64,000 bases of DNA, taken from Pegoplata infirma (lineage: Eukaryota > Arthropoda > Insecta > Diptera > Anthomyiidae). Positions 55,215 to 64,000 of this stretch are shown piece by piece. Numbering within the stretch: the stretch's first letter is position 1; each line of letters opens with the position of its first letter. The notes under the pieces were generated by a model. The model saw nothing but the letters and a program-made list of their open reading frames with translations, did not search any database and was not told where the DNA came from. Location: positions 930,001 through 994,000 of the forward strand of contig OY992537.1 of assembly GCA_963921195.1 (NCBI GenBank), given 5' to 3'. The position numbers and the translations under genes are program-made.

Positions 55215-58200
55215 TTTATTTATTTATCGTATGGCTTTAACATAAAAATATTAATAAAATAATATAAACAATTATAAAACAGAGTTAAGCAAATTTACTA
55301 TTAGCTTCCATAATAAAGAAAAGAAACATAGAATTAAATAAGTAAGCAAGTTATATATTGATATCCATGTTTGACAGCCATTGTACAGCTGCAGGTCCTG
55401 CGTTGTTTAATTCGGAAAAGTGTTGTGAAAATCTTCTCTGCGGGCACTCTGATGTTATGTGGTACATCGTCTGTACAACGTTGCTGCAGTCGCAATAGGG
55501 AGTATTAGCGGAACCCCATTTATAAAGTGTTGCCGCGCATCTGCCTTGGTTGGTTCGGATACGATTAAGTCTTACCCATAGTAGCCTGGGTAGCTCAGAA
55601 CCAGGTGGCATGCTAGTGAGGTCTTGGAACTGGAAAAGATCTTCACGGGAGGAGATGTTCCACTCATTTTGCCAGATGTTATGAGCCTCAAAGTTTGATT
55701 GTTTTAAATCCCTCGCTAATTTAAGAGATGGTTTACGAGATGGCAGTCTGTTTTCCAAACATGTGTCGATGTAGTCATGGATTGGGAGATTTGGGTTCGA
55801 TAAGATCTTGTTATATTCACGCAGTAGAGCATTTTGGCGTCTTATATCGGGTGGAACTATATTGCAAAGAACTGGTAAGAATCTTATTGGTGTTGAGGAC
55901 ATTGTCCCTGATATAATTCGCATTGATGCGTTTAGCTGGACATCTATTTTACCAACGTGAGCGCTGTTTAACCAGACTGGAGCACAGTATTATGCAGCCG
56001 AGTATACTAGGCCAAGAGTTGCAGATCGGAGAGTACTACCTGATGCGCCCCAGGTTGTAGATGCTAATTTTTGTATAATGTTGTTTCTTGTTTTTATTTT
56101 CCCCGCTGTATTTTCTATATGACGTTTGAACGTTAAAGTTCTGTCCAGTGTAACGCCCAAGTATTTTGGTGTTGGATTATGATTTAAAACAACGTCGTGA
56201 AAGTATACTTTAAGCTTGCAATCTGCTTGATTGTTATTAAGGTGAAAACAAGAAACCTCTGTCTTGTTTAAACTGGGGCATAGGCGCCATTTCTTGAAGT
56301 ACTCGCCTAATAAGGACAGGTCTTGTGTGAGGACCCTTTCAGAATGCATCATATCAGAGTGCTGTGTGGCTATAGCTATGTCGTCGGCATATGTGAATTT
56401 TTTGGAAAAAGTAGATGGTATATCATGAGTATATACGTTGAAAAGAAGAGGAGCAAGTACCGAACCCTGTGGGAGGCCATTTTGAAGCTTACATTGACGA
56501 CTTTGCTTTCCATCAAGAAAGACTATGAAATGTCTGTCACTTAACATGTTGTTAAGTAGAGTTGCCGTTTTGATGCATGGTATGATTTTAAGGAATTTAT
56601 ATATCATACCATCTTTCCACACTGTATCGTAAGCTGATTTTAGATCAACAAAAGCTACAGACGTTTTCAGCTTAGCTTGGAAGCCGGATTCGATATATGT
56701 GGTCAGGGCAAGTACTTGGTCGGTGCAACTACGTCCTGATCGGAACCCTGCTTGTTCCACTGGAATAATGTTGTTCACAGTAGTTTCAATTCTGTTATAG
56801 ATAAGTCTTTCTAAAACTTTATACACGACACTAAGAAGAGCAATAGGACGGTAGCTATCAGCGTGATCATTGGGTTTGCCTGTTTTTAGTAGGGCAAGGA
56901 TTTTGGATCTTTTCATCGCAGTAGGTACGTGTCCAGTCAACATGATATTAGAGTAAAATTGAGATAACCATTTTCTAAAATTTTTACCACTGTGAATGAA
57001 GAATTCAGGGAACACACCATCTGTACCTGCAGACTTTCCTGGTTTAAGCTGCCGGATGGCAACATTAATTTCGTCTACACAGAATGGGCCTGAGTAATCC
57101 TGAATACTTTGTGTTTCTGATCTTAGCGCTTTGAGTTTCTTCTTGATGGCGATAGTATCACTTTTGTCCGAGATAATTTTGGATGATTTCTTTATATTAA
57201 GCGCAATATCGTTTGGGTGTATTGCTGACTTGTGTGTTGTGATAGGCGTGCTACTTCCCAACTTACGAAGTAGGCTCCACGCTTGTCGACTGGAATGTGA
57301 GAAGTTTGTACTTTCCACGGTCTGCTGCCACTTCTGAGTACGAGAGTTGTCGAGGGAGTTTAGCAATTCATTAGCGATTAAGGGGTCTTCAGTACTAAGA
57401 TATTCAGCATGAAGTGCATCGCTTTCTTCTGACCAACCTGGTATATATTGCTTACGAAAACCTCTTGGTATATGTTTCTTAGCGGTTGAAATAATTGTAT
57501 TTATAAGGCGTGAGTGATTTTTTGGTGTTGGATTAATCCATCTTATATTAGCGTCAAGAGCTAAAGCAAACGTAGTCCAAGAGGCTTTACGGAAATTCCA
57601 TCTTGGTTTTGGAACTGACTGGACCAGCGGAATGTGGATTCCAGTTTCAAGGAATACGGGTCGATGTTGGCTGTTTGGAAATGTATGGAGTACCTTGCGT
57701 CGTGTAGAGAGTGGAGTGTGATCTTCATTTACAAATGTAAGGTCAGGATTATAGGCCCTACGCCACCGGCCGGAATGAAACGTGCTTGTGTCCTTAGCAT
57801 CAAAAACTAGACGAGTATTGTTTATTTCCGCCCATTCGGTTAACATTGTACCACTGATATCGTCGAACGTGTATCTCCAGGAGGTGTGTTGGCTGTTAAA
57901 GTCTCCAGTGTATACCGATGGATGTGGGAAAACTGGAAGGACTGTTTGGGGCCACAACACATTAGGTGGTTTGTAGATGTTCGTGATGTTGATTCCACCT
58001 ACTTGAGTTGTTATGGTGAATATATTATCATTGGAGCTGATACTAATAAGTTTTGCATTTTCAATACCACGTCTAACATATGTAGCAGACCCATATGATC
58101 GATGGAACAGGACCCCAATAACATTGTAGCCCTCAATCATACCACGGGTTCTAAACTCATCTTCCGATGCTATGTGTGTTTCCTGTATCACTGCCACATC

Positions 58201-58430
58201 TATGTTGTCGTCATTAAGTATACGGCTAAGATAATCACCTTTTGCTTTGCTCATTCCTTCAATGTTAAGCTGTAGTATTCGGACTGAAGGTCCGATCTTC
58301 TTTGTCTGGAAGCCCTTAGAAGAGCTGTTGGTTCTATTTGCGGGCTGCATTGTTTAAGTATTTTGTGAATACAATTTTCGTCGTTTTACCAGGAGATCAG
58401 ATTGGATCTGATAGTTTGGCAGCCAAAAAT
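55215..58430 (-). mobile_element. Non-LTR retrotransposon (LINE), near-complete
   Basis: On the - strand the element runs from about 58430 (short leader) through one 1000-codon frame to a tail ending in (TAAA)n, seen as tttatttattta at 55215-55227. The 3' sequence carries 'aagccatacgataaataaat', typical of LINE ends with short A-rich tandem tails. No ORF1 with zinc knuckles was found upstream, so it is either a single-ORF family or 5' truncated. Target-site duplications were not found. It is inserted in an ACTACTCTAC repeat. Clade unassigned. Confidence 0.85.
55351..58350 (-). pseudogene. LINE endonuclease-reverse transcriptase, one internal stop
   Basis: One frame of 1000 codons including the terminal stop, broken only by a TAA at 55990-55992 (codon 787). 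N-terminal APE-type endonuclease: LQLNIEG, VIQETH, NIYKPPN, YTGDFNSQHTSW and SQHRPVFLE. Reverse transcriptase: AGTDGVFPEFF, YRPIALLSVVYKVLERL, AGFRSGRSCTDQ, AFVDLKSAYDTVW, NGLPQGSVLAPLLFNVY, and the catalytic FTYADDIA. After the internal stop the frame continues without shift through a region ending with a C-x-C...H...C cluster (YCDCSNVVQTMYHITSECPQ). No RNase H domain seen. The stop replaces a codon just before YCAPVW, where related elements have a sense codon (family recall). As it stands the copy makes a truncated protein. Confidence 0.88.
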
Positions 58431-58439
58431 AAAAAAATA

Positions 58440-58905
58440 AAAAAATTAAAAATCATATCAAATCGATTTCTCGAGATATAGGAATTTTTAATTTTTTTGG
58501 ACCATGCCCTCAAAACCGTCAAATTCGTTAATATTCGAAAAGTGTATGTTAAAGTTATTCTTTTTTTTTCTTCGAACTGCCAATAAAATTACCTAACTTT
58601 TGCAAGAAATCCGGTCTCAATGCGACCAGGAAAACCATCAGGACATAAAAAAAGTTGAAAATGTATTTTTTTCGTTTTATCCTTATAACTATCTAAATTT
58701 CACAAAAAAAAATGAACCCAGGGTTCTCTTTATTGAAGTGTTTACTTTACAAGTCTGGTTTGAACAGGCAGTTTCTTGAAAAATTCGGATACTTTTAAGG
58801 ACATAACAAAAAAAGGACATTTTCAACTTCCTTATAATGTATTGATGGTATCCTTGTTTGTATCGAGTTCGGATTTCTTGCAAAAGCCAAGTAATCTTAT
58901 TGGGA
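58440..58905. repeat. ACTACTCTAC-type foldback, continuation beyond LINE
   Basis: 'cttttgcaagaaatccggtctcaatgcgacc' and 'ccatcaggacataaaaaaagttgaaaatg' (58590-58660) are mirrored at 58800-58885 ('cattttcaacttcctta', 'ggatttcttgcaaaag'). Together with 54912-55214 it suggests one foldback element split by the LINE. Confidence 0.5.
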
Positions 58906-58917
58906 ATTTATTTATAA

Positions 58918-59088
58918 AGATGCAGCAAATGCTTCTTCTTTTTACTGTTCACTAGCTGGCGTTTTTTATAACTTTTTCCGGAAGTAAGAGTCTTCACAAT
59001 ACAGCAGCAAGCAGCAGACAGCAAATTTTCCACATGTATTTTGTTGTTTGCTGTCGCTGTTTGCTGCTGTATTGTGAAGAGACATTAA
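58918..59088. repeat. MITE half and GCAGCA hairpin
   Basis: 58918-58985 matches one arm of the 60637-60979 element. 58991-59082 forms a hairpin: 'gtcttcacaatacagcagca' against 'gctgctgtattgtgaagagac' with a GCAGCA/GCTGTC-rich interior. Confidence 0.55.
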
Positions 59089-59108
59089 GATGAGCATTTT
59101 AAGTATGT

Positions 59109-60481
59109 ACACTGAGGGAAAAAAACATATTTAAATCAAATATGTTCATGTTTATTTTAAGTATGCTACATATTTTTGAAAAAAATTTTAATTTTAATAT
59201 TGTTTTTGATTGATTTTAACATAACATGTTTGTTTTAAAATTGCATACAATTTTGATTTAAAATTGATCCCTTTAAACTTAATATGCTGTCATTAAAAAT
59301 CGTTAAAAATTTTAAAAATATCTTATTCAAATATTTATATTAAAAACAATATTTTTCATGGTTATTTTAAAGTTGAGCAATTTTGTTTTTTGACATTTAA
59401 AGTTTTTTTTTCAAGAAATATAATAAAGTTGGGCAATTTTATTTTAAGTAGAAACAATGTTAAAATATTGTTCCATTAAAAAAGTCGTCTATTTTTTTAG
59501 TTCTCTAGATGTGAAAATTTTAAGTGAAATTAATTAAATTAAATTAACTAATATAAAATTAAAAATAAAAAAAATAGAAAACTAATGTGAAATAGAAAAT
59601 TATTAACAATAAAAACAATAATAAAACTAAAAAAGTTAAAAACAAAGGAAGTGTTCTCGAACGAGGATGGGATGATCTACGTAATTGGCAGAAAATGAAG
59701 ACTTTTAACTTTAGTTTTTCATTTGTGGAATATAAGTATTAATCTAAATGTGTGTATTTTTTATTTATGGTATTTAATTTCATTTCTTGTAATTAGATGT
59801 AGGGCTATAATAAGGGAAGAAGTACATTCAAGGCTTCGGCTTTTATTTTTTTATGTATAGCGAAAACCAAAGCCAACAAGCAATATTTAAAGCCAAAGCC
59901 TTGGATGTAATTCTACCCTTAGATGTACAATTAGAGTAGTGTTAATTTTTTTTTGCTATGTTATTAAAAACTATTGTAAAAATAATTTGAAAATAAAAAA
60001 AACTTAAACAAAAATATATATTAGAGGTATTCAGAGTCTTGTTACCACCCCTGGCAATGTAGCAAAAGAGTACTTCTTTCAAAAAATACATGTATTTTGA
60101 AAAGTAATTTTGAAAAGTGCTCTTTTACCACCAGTGCCAGGGCTGGCAAGCAAGACTCTGAATACCTCTATTGTTTTATTTTAAATTTCATGGTTTATAG
60201 GTAAGTAAAAAGCTGCAAAAGAAAAAAATGTCCCATATTTAAATTAATATTGGTCTACTTTAAATTAAAATTTGTTGCATATTTAAATTTAGCATGGCCA
60301 ATTTTAAAACAATATTGTTACATCTTAATTTTAAAATGTTGTCTACAAATCGTGGCATGTTAAAAACAACTAGAAACATATTTAAATTAAATAAAAACAA
60401 ACTTTGTTCTATTTCGTCACTGTTTTATATTTAATTTAAAGTTGTTTCTATTTGATTTTAAAATTTTTTTTTCTTAGTGTA
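59109..60481. mobile_element. Candidate TIR element with nested MITE
   Basis: Left 'acactgagggaaaaaaacat', right the complement of 'acactaagaaaaaaaaattt'. Both ends are rich in 'ATTTAAAT / TTTAAAAT' words. Inside are a hairpin (about 59800-59930; 'gggctataataagggaag', 'ggcttcggctt' against 'aaagccttgg') and the 145-bp MITE at 60024-60168. Boundaries are tentative. Confidence 0.4.
60024..60168. mobile_element. 145-bp MITE, TA-flanked
   Basis: Starts GAGGTATTCAGAGTCTTG, ends with its complement CAAGACTCTGAATACCTC, with TA on both sides. The inner words 'ccacccctggca' and 'tgccagggctgg' pair as well. Tc1/mariner-type target is possible. Confidence 0.65.
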
Positions 60482-60636
60482 TGCTTATTTTTCCAATAAG
60501 TTCCGGAAACGGAAGAAAAGAAAAAAATAATTATTAGAAAAATAAACAAATAAAAACTAAAGAAGTGTAAAAAGGACTTGTTTTTATTTTATTTATTTAT
60601 TTTTATGTGGTAATCGAGACAAAGACATATAAAATA

Positions 60637-60979
60637 AAGATGGAGCAAATGCTTCTTCTTTTTACTGTTCACTAGATGGCGTTTTTTATAACTGTTTCCG
60701 GCAGTTTATTAAAAGTTCTTAATTTCATTTGTTAATGACTGAAATCTTGATAACCACATAAAAATCAATAAAGCAAAAAAAAAAAAACAAATCGTTTTTG
60801 CACTTCTTTGGTTTTTATTTGCTTATTATCTTTATTTACAATGCGCATACAAGCTCTAGGGTCTGATCGAGATTTCAGCCATAACCAAATGAATTTAAGA
60901 ACTTTTAATTGTATGCCGGAATAGTTATAAAAAACGCCATCTAGTGGACAGTAAAAAGAAGAAGCATTTGCTGCATCTT
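60637..60979. mobile_element. 343-bp MITE with about 130-bp arms
   Basis: Left arm AAGATGGAGCAAATGCTTCT through 'actagatggcgttttttataactg' and 'aaaagttcttaatttcattt'; the right arm is the complement, ending 'aagcatttgctgcatctt'. A lone arm is at 58918-58985. Confidence 0.7.
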
Positions 60980-61174
60980 CATTATATATGGCTTTGTAAA
61001 AGCAAATGTTTACTAAACACATCATTCGAAATGTTTGTGTGTGTGTGTTTAAAAAAAAACAAGTGGTTTCCGTTGTAACGATAACTTGTTTCTATAACAA
61101 TACTATGTCAGACTGCCAATTAGAAATAAACAACCTACTAAAAAATCAATCACATTTATTTCGAAAGTAAAGAG

Positions 61175-61370
61175 CATAGAGAAACATAGAGGCGAAGGCG
61201 TCAAAAATTGAGTTGTCAAAGTACAACTTGTATACATGTATTTGTTGACAAAGTACGACTTGTAAACATGTATTGTGTGGTGAATTCACATCGACAACGT
61301 ACGTGTGAGAAATTAGAAAAAGATAGTGATATTATTTTTTCTTTCACCTTCGCCTCTATGTTTCTCTATG
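61175..61370. mobile_element. 196-bp MITE just upstream of the dynein gene
   Basis: Perfect 24-bp terminal repeats (CATAGAGAAACATAGAGGCG plus AAGG) and a perfect 8-bp flanking duplication GTAAAGAG (61167-61174 and 61371-61378). 8-bp duplications fit hAT-type elements. It ends 111 bp before the dynein start codon, so it lies in the promoter or 5' UTR. Confidence 0.85.
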
Positions 61371-61481
61371 GTAAAGAGGTTTGATAATTGAAATTTCAAC
61401 AAAATTTTATTTTCTGATCGAGTCAAAAATATTTGTGCTGCCAATTCTGATAATATTTTGATAAAAAAAAATAAAAAAAAT

Positions 61482-61551
61482 ATGAACGAGGAAAATAACG
61501 ATACCGCTGATCAATTGGATTTAGATAGTTTAAGTTCTTCAGATGAAGAAG
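61482..61551 (+). CDS. kl-2: Dynein heavy chain exon 1
   Basis: 23 codons plus 1 nt, acidic and Ser-rich, ending before GTGAGT. The ATG follows an A-rich leader (ataaaaaaaatatgaac), which suits fly translation starts. No other in-frame ATG lies between it and the next exon. Confidence 0.65.
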
Positions 61552-62331
61552 GTGAGTTTATATTTAAGTCGATATGATTTTGGGTTTTTTTTTTTTAAAT
61601 TTATTTTAATATTTGTTTTTCAAAAACAGCCACTAACTTCAACGAGCTGGTCTCAACAACACCAGAGATACCCCGACCAACGTATTCAGATGAGGAGTTA
61701 ATAAAAATTGTTGATTTCATACAACGCATGACCATGTTGTTTGCTTTGGATCATCGTGATTGGACTGAGAAAACTCTGGATATGATTAGGCGTTGGTTAA
61801 TTGAAGTCAACGAACCGTTACTCACTATTTTCTATGATGGCAAAGAATTAACAGCTTGCTTGGGATTTCCTCTAGTACCAGTTTTTGATCTGAGTTATTT
61901 TAGCAGAGAACCCAATTACATTTTTACGGTTGATGGATTCCATGACGAAGTCAATTTTGGAACCATTCATGAAGATGTGGACGGGTGTTTGTTAAAAGTG
62001 TTGCAATTGGTTTATGCTCCAGTATTTCGAAATTATTCGGATTGGAATGATAATGTCAAGTCACGGTTTTGTCAAGCCATGGACAAGTTTTTGTCATATT
62101 TAACAAGTTTAAACTCCAAAATGGCCGGAATGACGGTGTTGTACATACCTTATGTGGTTAAACAAATGGCAGTGGAAAATATTGCTCATGATCGTGAATT
62201 TGTCAAGAATATGGAATCAATTGTTGTGTTTTGGACTAATCAAATACGAACTTTGCTAACCGATAAAGTGTTAGTTGTACCACACGATTTGGTAGTACCA
62301 GAAGAAGAATATGAATTTTGGATGTATCGGT
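61482..62331 (+). CDS. kl-2: Axonemal dynein heavy chain, N-terminus (DNAH2/kl-2 type), partial
   Basis: Join 61482-61551 and 61630-62331; continues beyond the window. Exon 1 gives MNEENNDTADQLDLDSLSSS plus DEE, and phase 1 matches exon 2 (Ala). The region belongs to the dynein heavy chain tail before the linker and motor. Landmarks recalled from DNAH2 proteins occur in the same order and spacing: a phrase ending LLTIFYDG, NFGTI near residue 134, LQLVYAPVF, a helix with FLSYLTSLN, TVLYIP at about 192-197 and EFWMYRC at about 252-258. DNAH2-type chains are inner-arm dynein I1 motors of cilia and sperm flagella; the Drosophila ortholog is called kl-2. The acidic first exon is typical of DHC tails. 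Dynein identity is fairly secure, the DNAH2 assignment rests on memory of motifs. Confidence 0.68.
61630..62331 (+). CDS. kl-2: Dynein heavy chain exon 2
   Basis: Acceptor 'tcaaaaacag', starting CC ACT AAC (A)TNFNELVSTTPEIPRP. The donor was chosen as T|GTAAGT at 62332 (alternative GTGTAA 2 nt upstream), leaving a split Cys codon, consistent with EFW..RC in the family. 234 codons or so. Confidence 0.75.
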
Positions 62332-63403
62332 GTAAGTTTATCTAAATTATTTAAATGACTGACAATGAGTAGACAAAAAATATATTTTAGCATTTAGTTT
62401 GTAAATTGTGTTTTTAGTAAATGAAAAAGCGTACTACTAACATGGCTCATGATCAAAAGATATTTTCATTTGTTTTGTAACTATTCTCAAAAAGTACTCA
62501 TATCAAAAAAGTTAAATATTAAACAATTTCATAATATAATGAAATAGAAAATTTAGAAAATAGCGAATTAAAATATTAAATACATATGGACAATTGTCAT
62601 TAGCTTTTAATAATATTCTCTTAATTTCGCAATAACCATCAATAAGAAAAAAGTAACATTTTAATACAAATTTTTTTCAATTTAAAATTTTTCGAAGTTT
62701 TGTAGCTGTAGCTTGTGGTGCAAACTGTAATTTCAAAATTCAAATACACATGGTACAAGCCTTTGTAAATACGCACAATCTGAGTTTGATTCAAATGATG
62801 TGCTCGCAATGGTTACGAAACTGCAGCTCTCCAAACATGGGAAGAAAAAATGTGAATTTTTGAAAACGTCTGTTTTTTGCGCGGCAAACTCTCAGTTTTA
62901 TTCAGAATGGTTCCCAATGCATTGTGAACTTAATAATTTACCATTTCCCACTTGTCTTATAAACGCACCCAAAAAATAATTAATTGCAAAAATTTTATGA
63001 ACTTTTTAAATTTTTTTTGCAAAATTACGATATTTTAGTATTGCATTATTTGACACCAAAATGTGCGTGGCCGAAAGTTGAACATGTAGAAACAATGGTA
63101 TGTGCAAATATAAGAAATCATGGAAAGCAACTTTGATCAAAAATTAATATAAGCGAATTCCGCGGTTTTTCAGTGGTTTTAAAATTTTGATAAGTATAGA
63201 TTTAATGGTTATATAAAATCCTATATTACTTAAAAAAGTAGAAAAAATGTATTTTGATAGATTTTGACATGTGTAATACGATTAAGATTACAAAATTACT
63301 ACATTGTTTTTTGTAGTCAGGAAAATCGCTAAAATTTGTAATAGCCTTAATAAAATTTGTAATAACGCAAAAATATTTCGTAATAATCTTAATATTGATT
63401 ACA

Positions 63404-63610
63404 CAGGCACACAAAAAAAAAACACTCATTAATTTTAAGTTTCTATGAGAATTAAAAGTCAATCCTCCGGGGGGTTATAGGGAGGCGGTAGGGGGAAAAC
63501 TGGCAATTGAAATTATTTTTTATGGTCATATTCGGATTCAGCGACCCCAAAAACCTAGAAATAACTGGGTCTACCCTACGGGTCTGGCCACTTTTTTTTT
63601 TGTGTGCCTG
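63404..63610. mobile_element. 207-bp TIR element
   Basis: Ends CAGGCACACAAAAAAAAAAC and the complement of CAGGCACACAAAAAAAAAAG. The interior is unusually G/C-rich for the window ('cctccggggggttatagggaggcgg'). Non-coding. Confidence 0.65.
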
Positions 63611-63612
63611 CA

Positions 63613-64000
63613 CAGAAAAAAATAAAAAAAATATTTGAGTAAATTTTTAATACTATTGAGTAAAAAATTACTCAATTTTGCACAAGTAAACGATTTAATA
63701 GTATTGAGTAAATTTTTAATAAAAATTTATTAAATATTTGAAAAAAAATTTGAGTAAATTTTTAATGGACTCAATTAAACATTTACTCAAAATTTATCTA
63801 TTTATTTTTTTTTGAAGTTTAAAAAAGGTTTAATTTTTTTTACAAAAAAAAACAAAAAACTTGTTTTTTCAAACTTTACCAAACATATTTATGTCTCAAA
63901 AACATAAGAAAATTTTATAAAGACGATTACAAACTTTCATATACATACACAAAAAACTATAAACTAAACGAGAATTCAAAAAACTATGAGAGTTTAAAAA
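63613..64000. mobile_element. CAG-ended TIR element, partial
   Basis: Starts CAGAAAAAAATAAAAAAAAT and repeats the TTGAGTAAATTTTTAAT words of 22325-23550 in inverted order, including 'ccaaacatatttatgtct' and the 'aaaaactataaactaaacgag' stretch. It leaves the window incomplete. Confidence 0.6.

Larger units (their letters stand above)
52548..61481. other. Intergenic interval, repeats and a LINE
   Basis: Between the tetraspanin stop and the dynein start codon. Contents: foldback with nested R copy (52835-54170), R fragment (54271-54900), ACTACTCTAC repeat (54912-55214), LINE (55215-58430), a foldback continuation (58440-58905), several small MITEs (58918-60979) and the promoter-proximal MITE (61175-61370). 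No host gene recognised. Confidence 0.6.
62332..64000 (+). other. Dynein intron 2, partial
   Basis: At least 1.67 kb without a further exon. Contains a small TIR element (63404-63610) and the start of a CAG-ended element (63613 to the window end). 62340-63400 is A/T-rich with nothing recognised. Confidence 0.6.

Noticed and set aside
55351..55923. Separate gene for the 190-residue - strand frame
   Set aside because: It is in the same frame as, and directly continues, the LINE frame after the internal stop.
56323..58098. Several + strand frames opposite the LINE
   Set aside because: Antisense shadows of the endonuclease-RT frame.
60765..61025. 86-residue - strand frame
   Set aside because: Lies over a MITE with long inverted arms; no homology recognised.
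63226..63462. 78-residue - strand frame
   Set aside because: A/T-rich intronic sequence running into a TIR element.
1..64000. tRNA, rRNA, CRISPR or bacterial-type operon signals
   Set aside because: None recognised; the repeats are dispersed eukaryotic elements and the genes are spliced.

Overview
The window is A/T-rich nuclear DNA of a higher fly (Brachycera, probably a calyptrate or related muscoid fly; the taxon is an inference). The reasons are short GT-AG exons in long repeat-filled introns, a clear nesprin/Msp300 C-terminus, and dense mariner, hAT-like, Harbinger-like and pogo-like elements plus the dispersed 'GTCCGTCTGTCTG...GGGTATAAAA' repeats common in fly genomes. All three host genes lie on the + strand.

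Region 1 (1-41807) is the 3' part of the nesprin gene Msp300 (Msp-300/MSP300). Ten exons (5355-5465, 5974-6138, 7127-14365, 18516-18821, 25940-26197, 30713-33708, 34182-34808, 39053-39182, 39481-39557, 41567-41807) keep phase at every junction. They total 12,150 nt, or 4,049 codons plus stop. The product is a spectrin-repeat rod interrupted by a long acidic disordered segment and ending in a KASH domain (membrane span, SUN-bonding Cys 23 residues from the end, terminal PPPV). This is the outer nuclear membrane end of the LINC complex. The disordered segment carries about 14 'QT' motifs resembling dynein light chain LC8 binding sites.

Region 2 (41808-48863) is the Msp300 3' flank, with a degenerate minisatellite and nested repeats. 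Region 3 (48864-52547) is a three-exon tetraspanin gene of the peripherin-like, large-loop type (about 414 residues). A pair of the same MITE in opposite orientation flanks its first two exons. Region 4 (52548-61481) is intergenic and repeat-rich. It includes a full-length-looking LINE on the - strand whose single 1000-codon frame has one internal stop. Region 5 (61482-62331, continuing past the window) is the 5' end of an axonemal dynein heavy chain that best fits the DNAH2 type (Drosophila kl-2). A MITE with a perfect 8-bp target duplication lies about 110 bp upstream of its start codon.

Between exons the sequence is largely a museum of inverted-repeat elements, many nested in each other. 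Msp300 (nuclear anchorage, muscle and germline) and the dynein (sperm flagellum) are probably unrelated neighbours. No tRNA, rRNA or CRISPR array was recognised. All exon ends come from reading frame and splice consensus, without transcript data.
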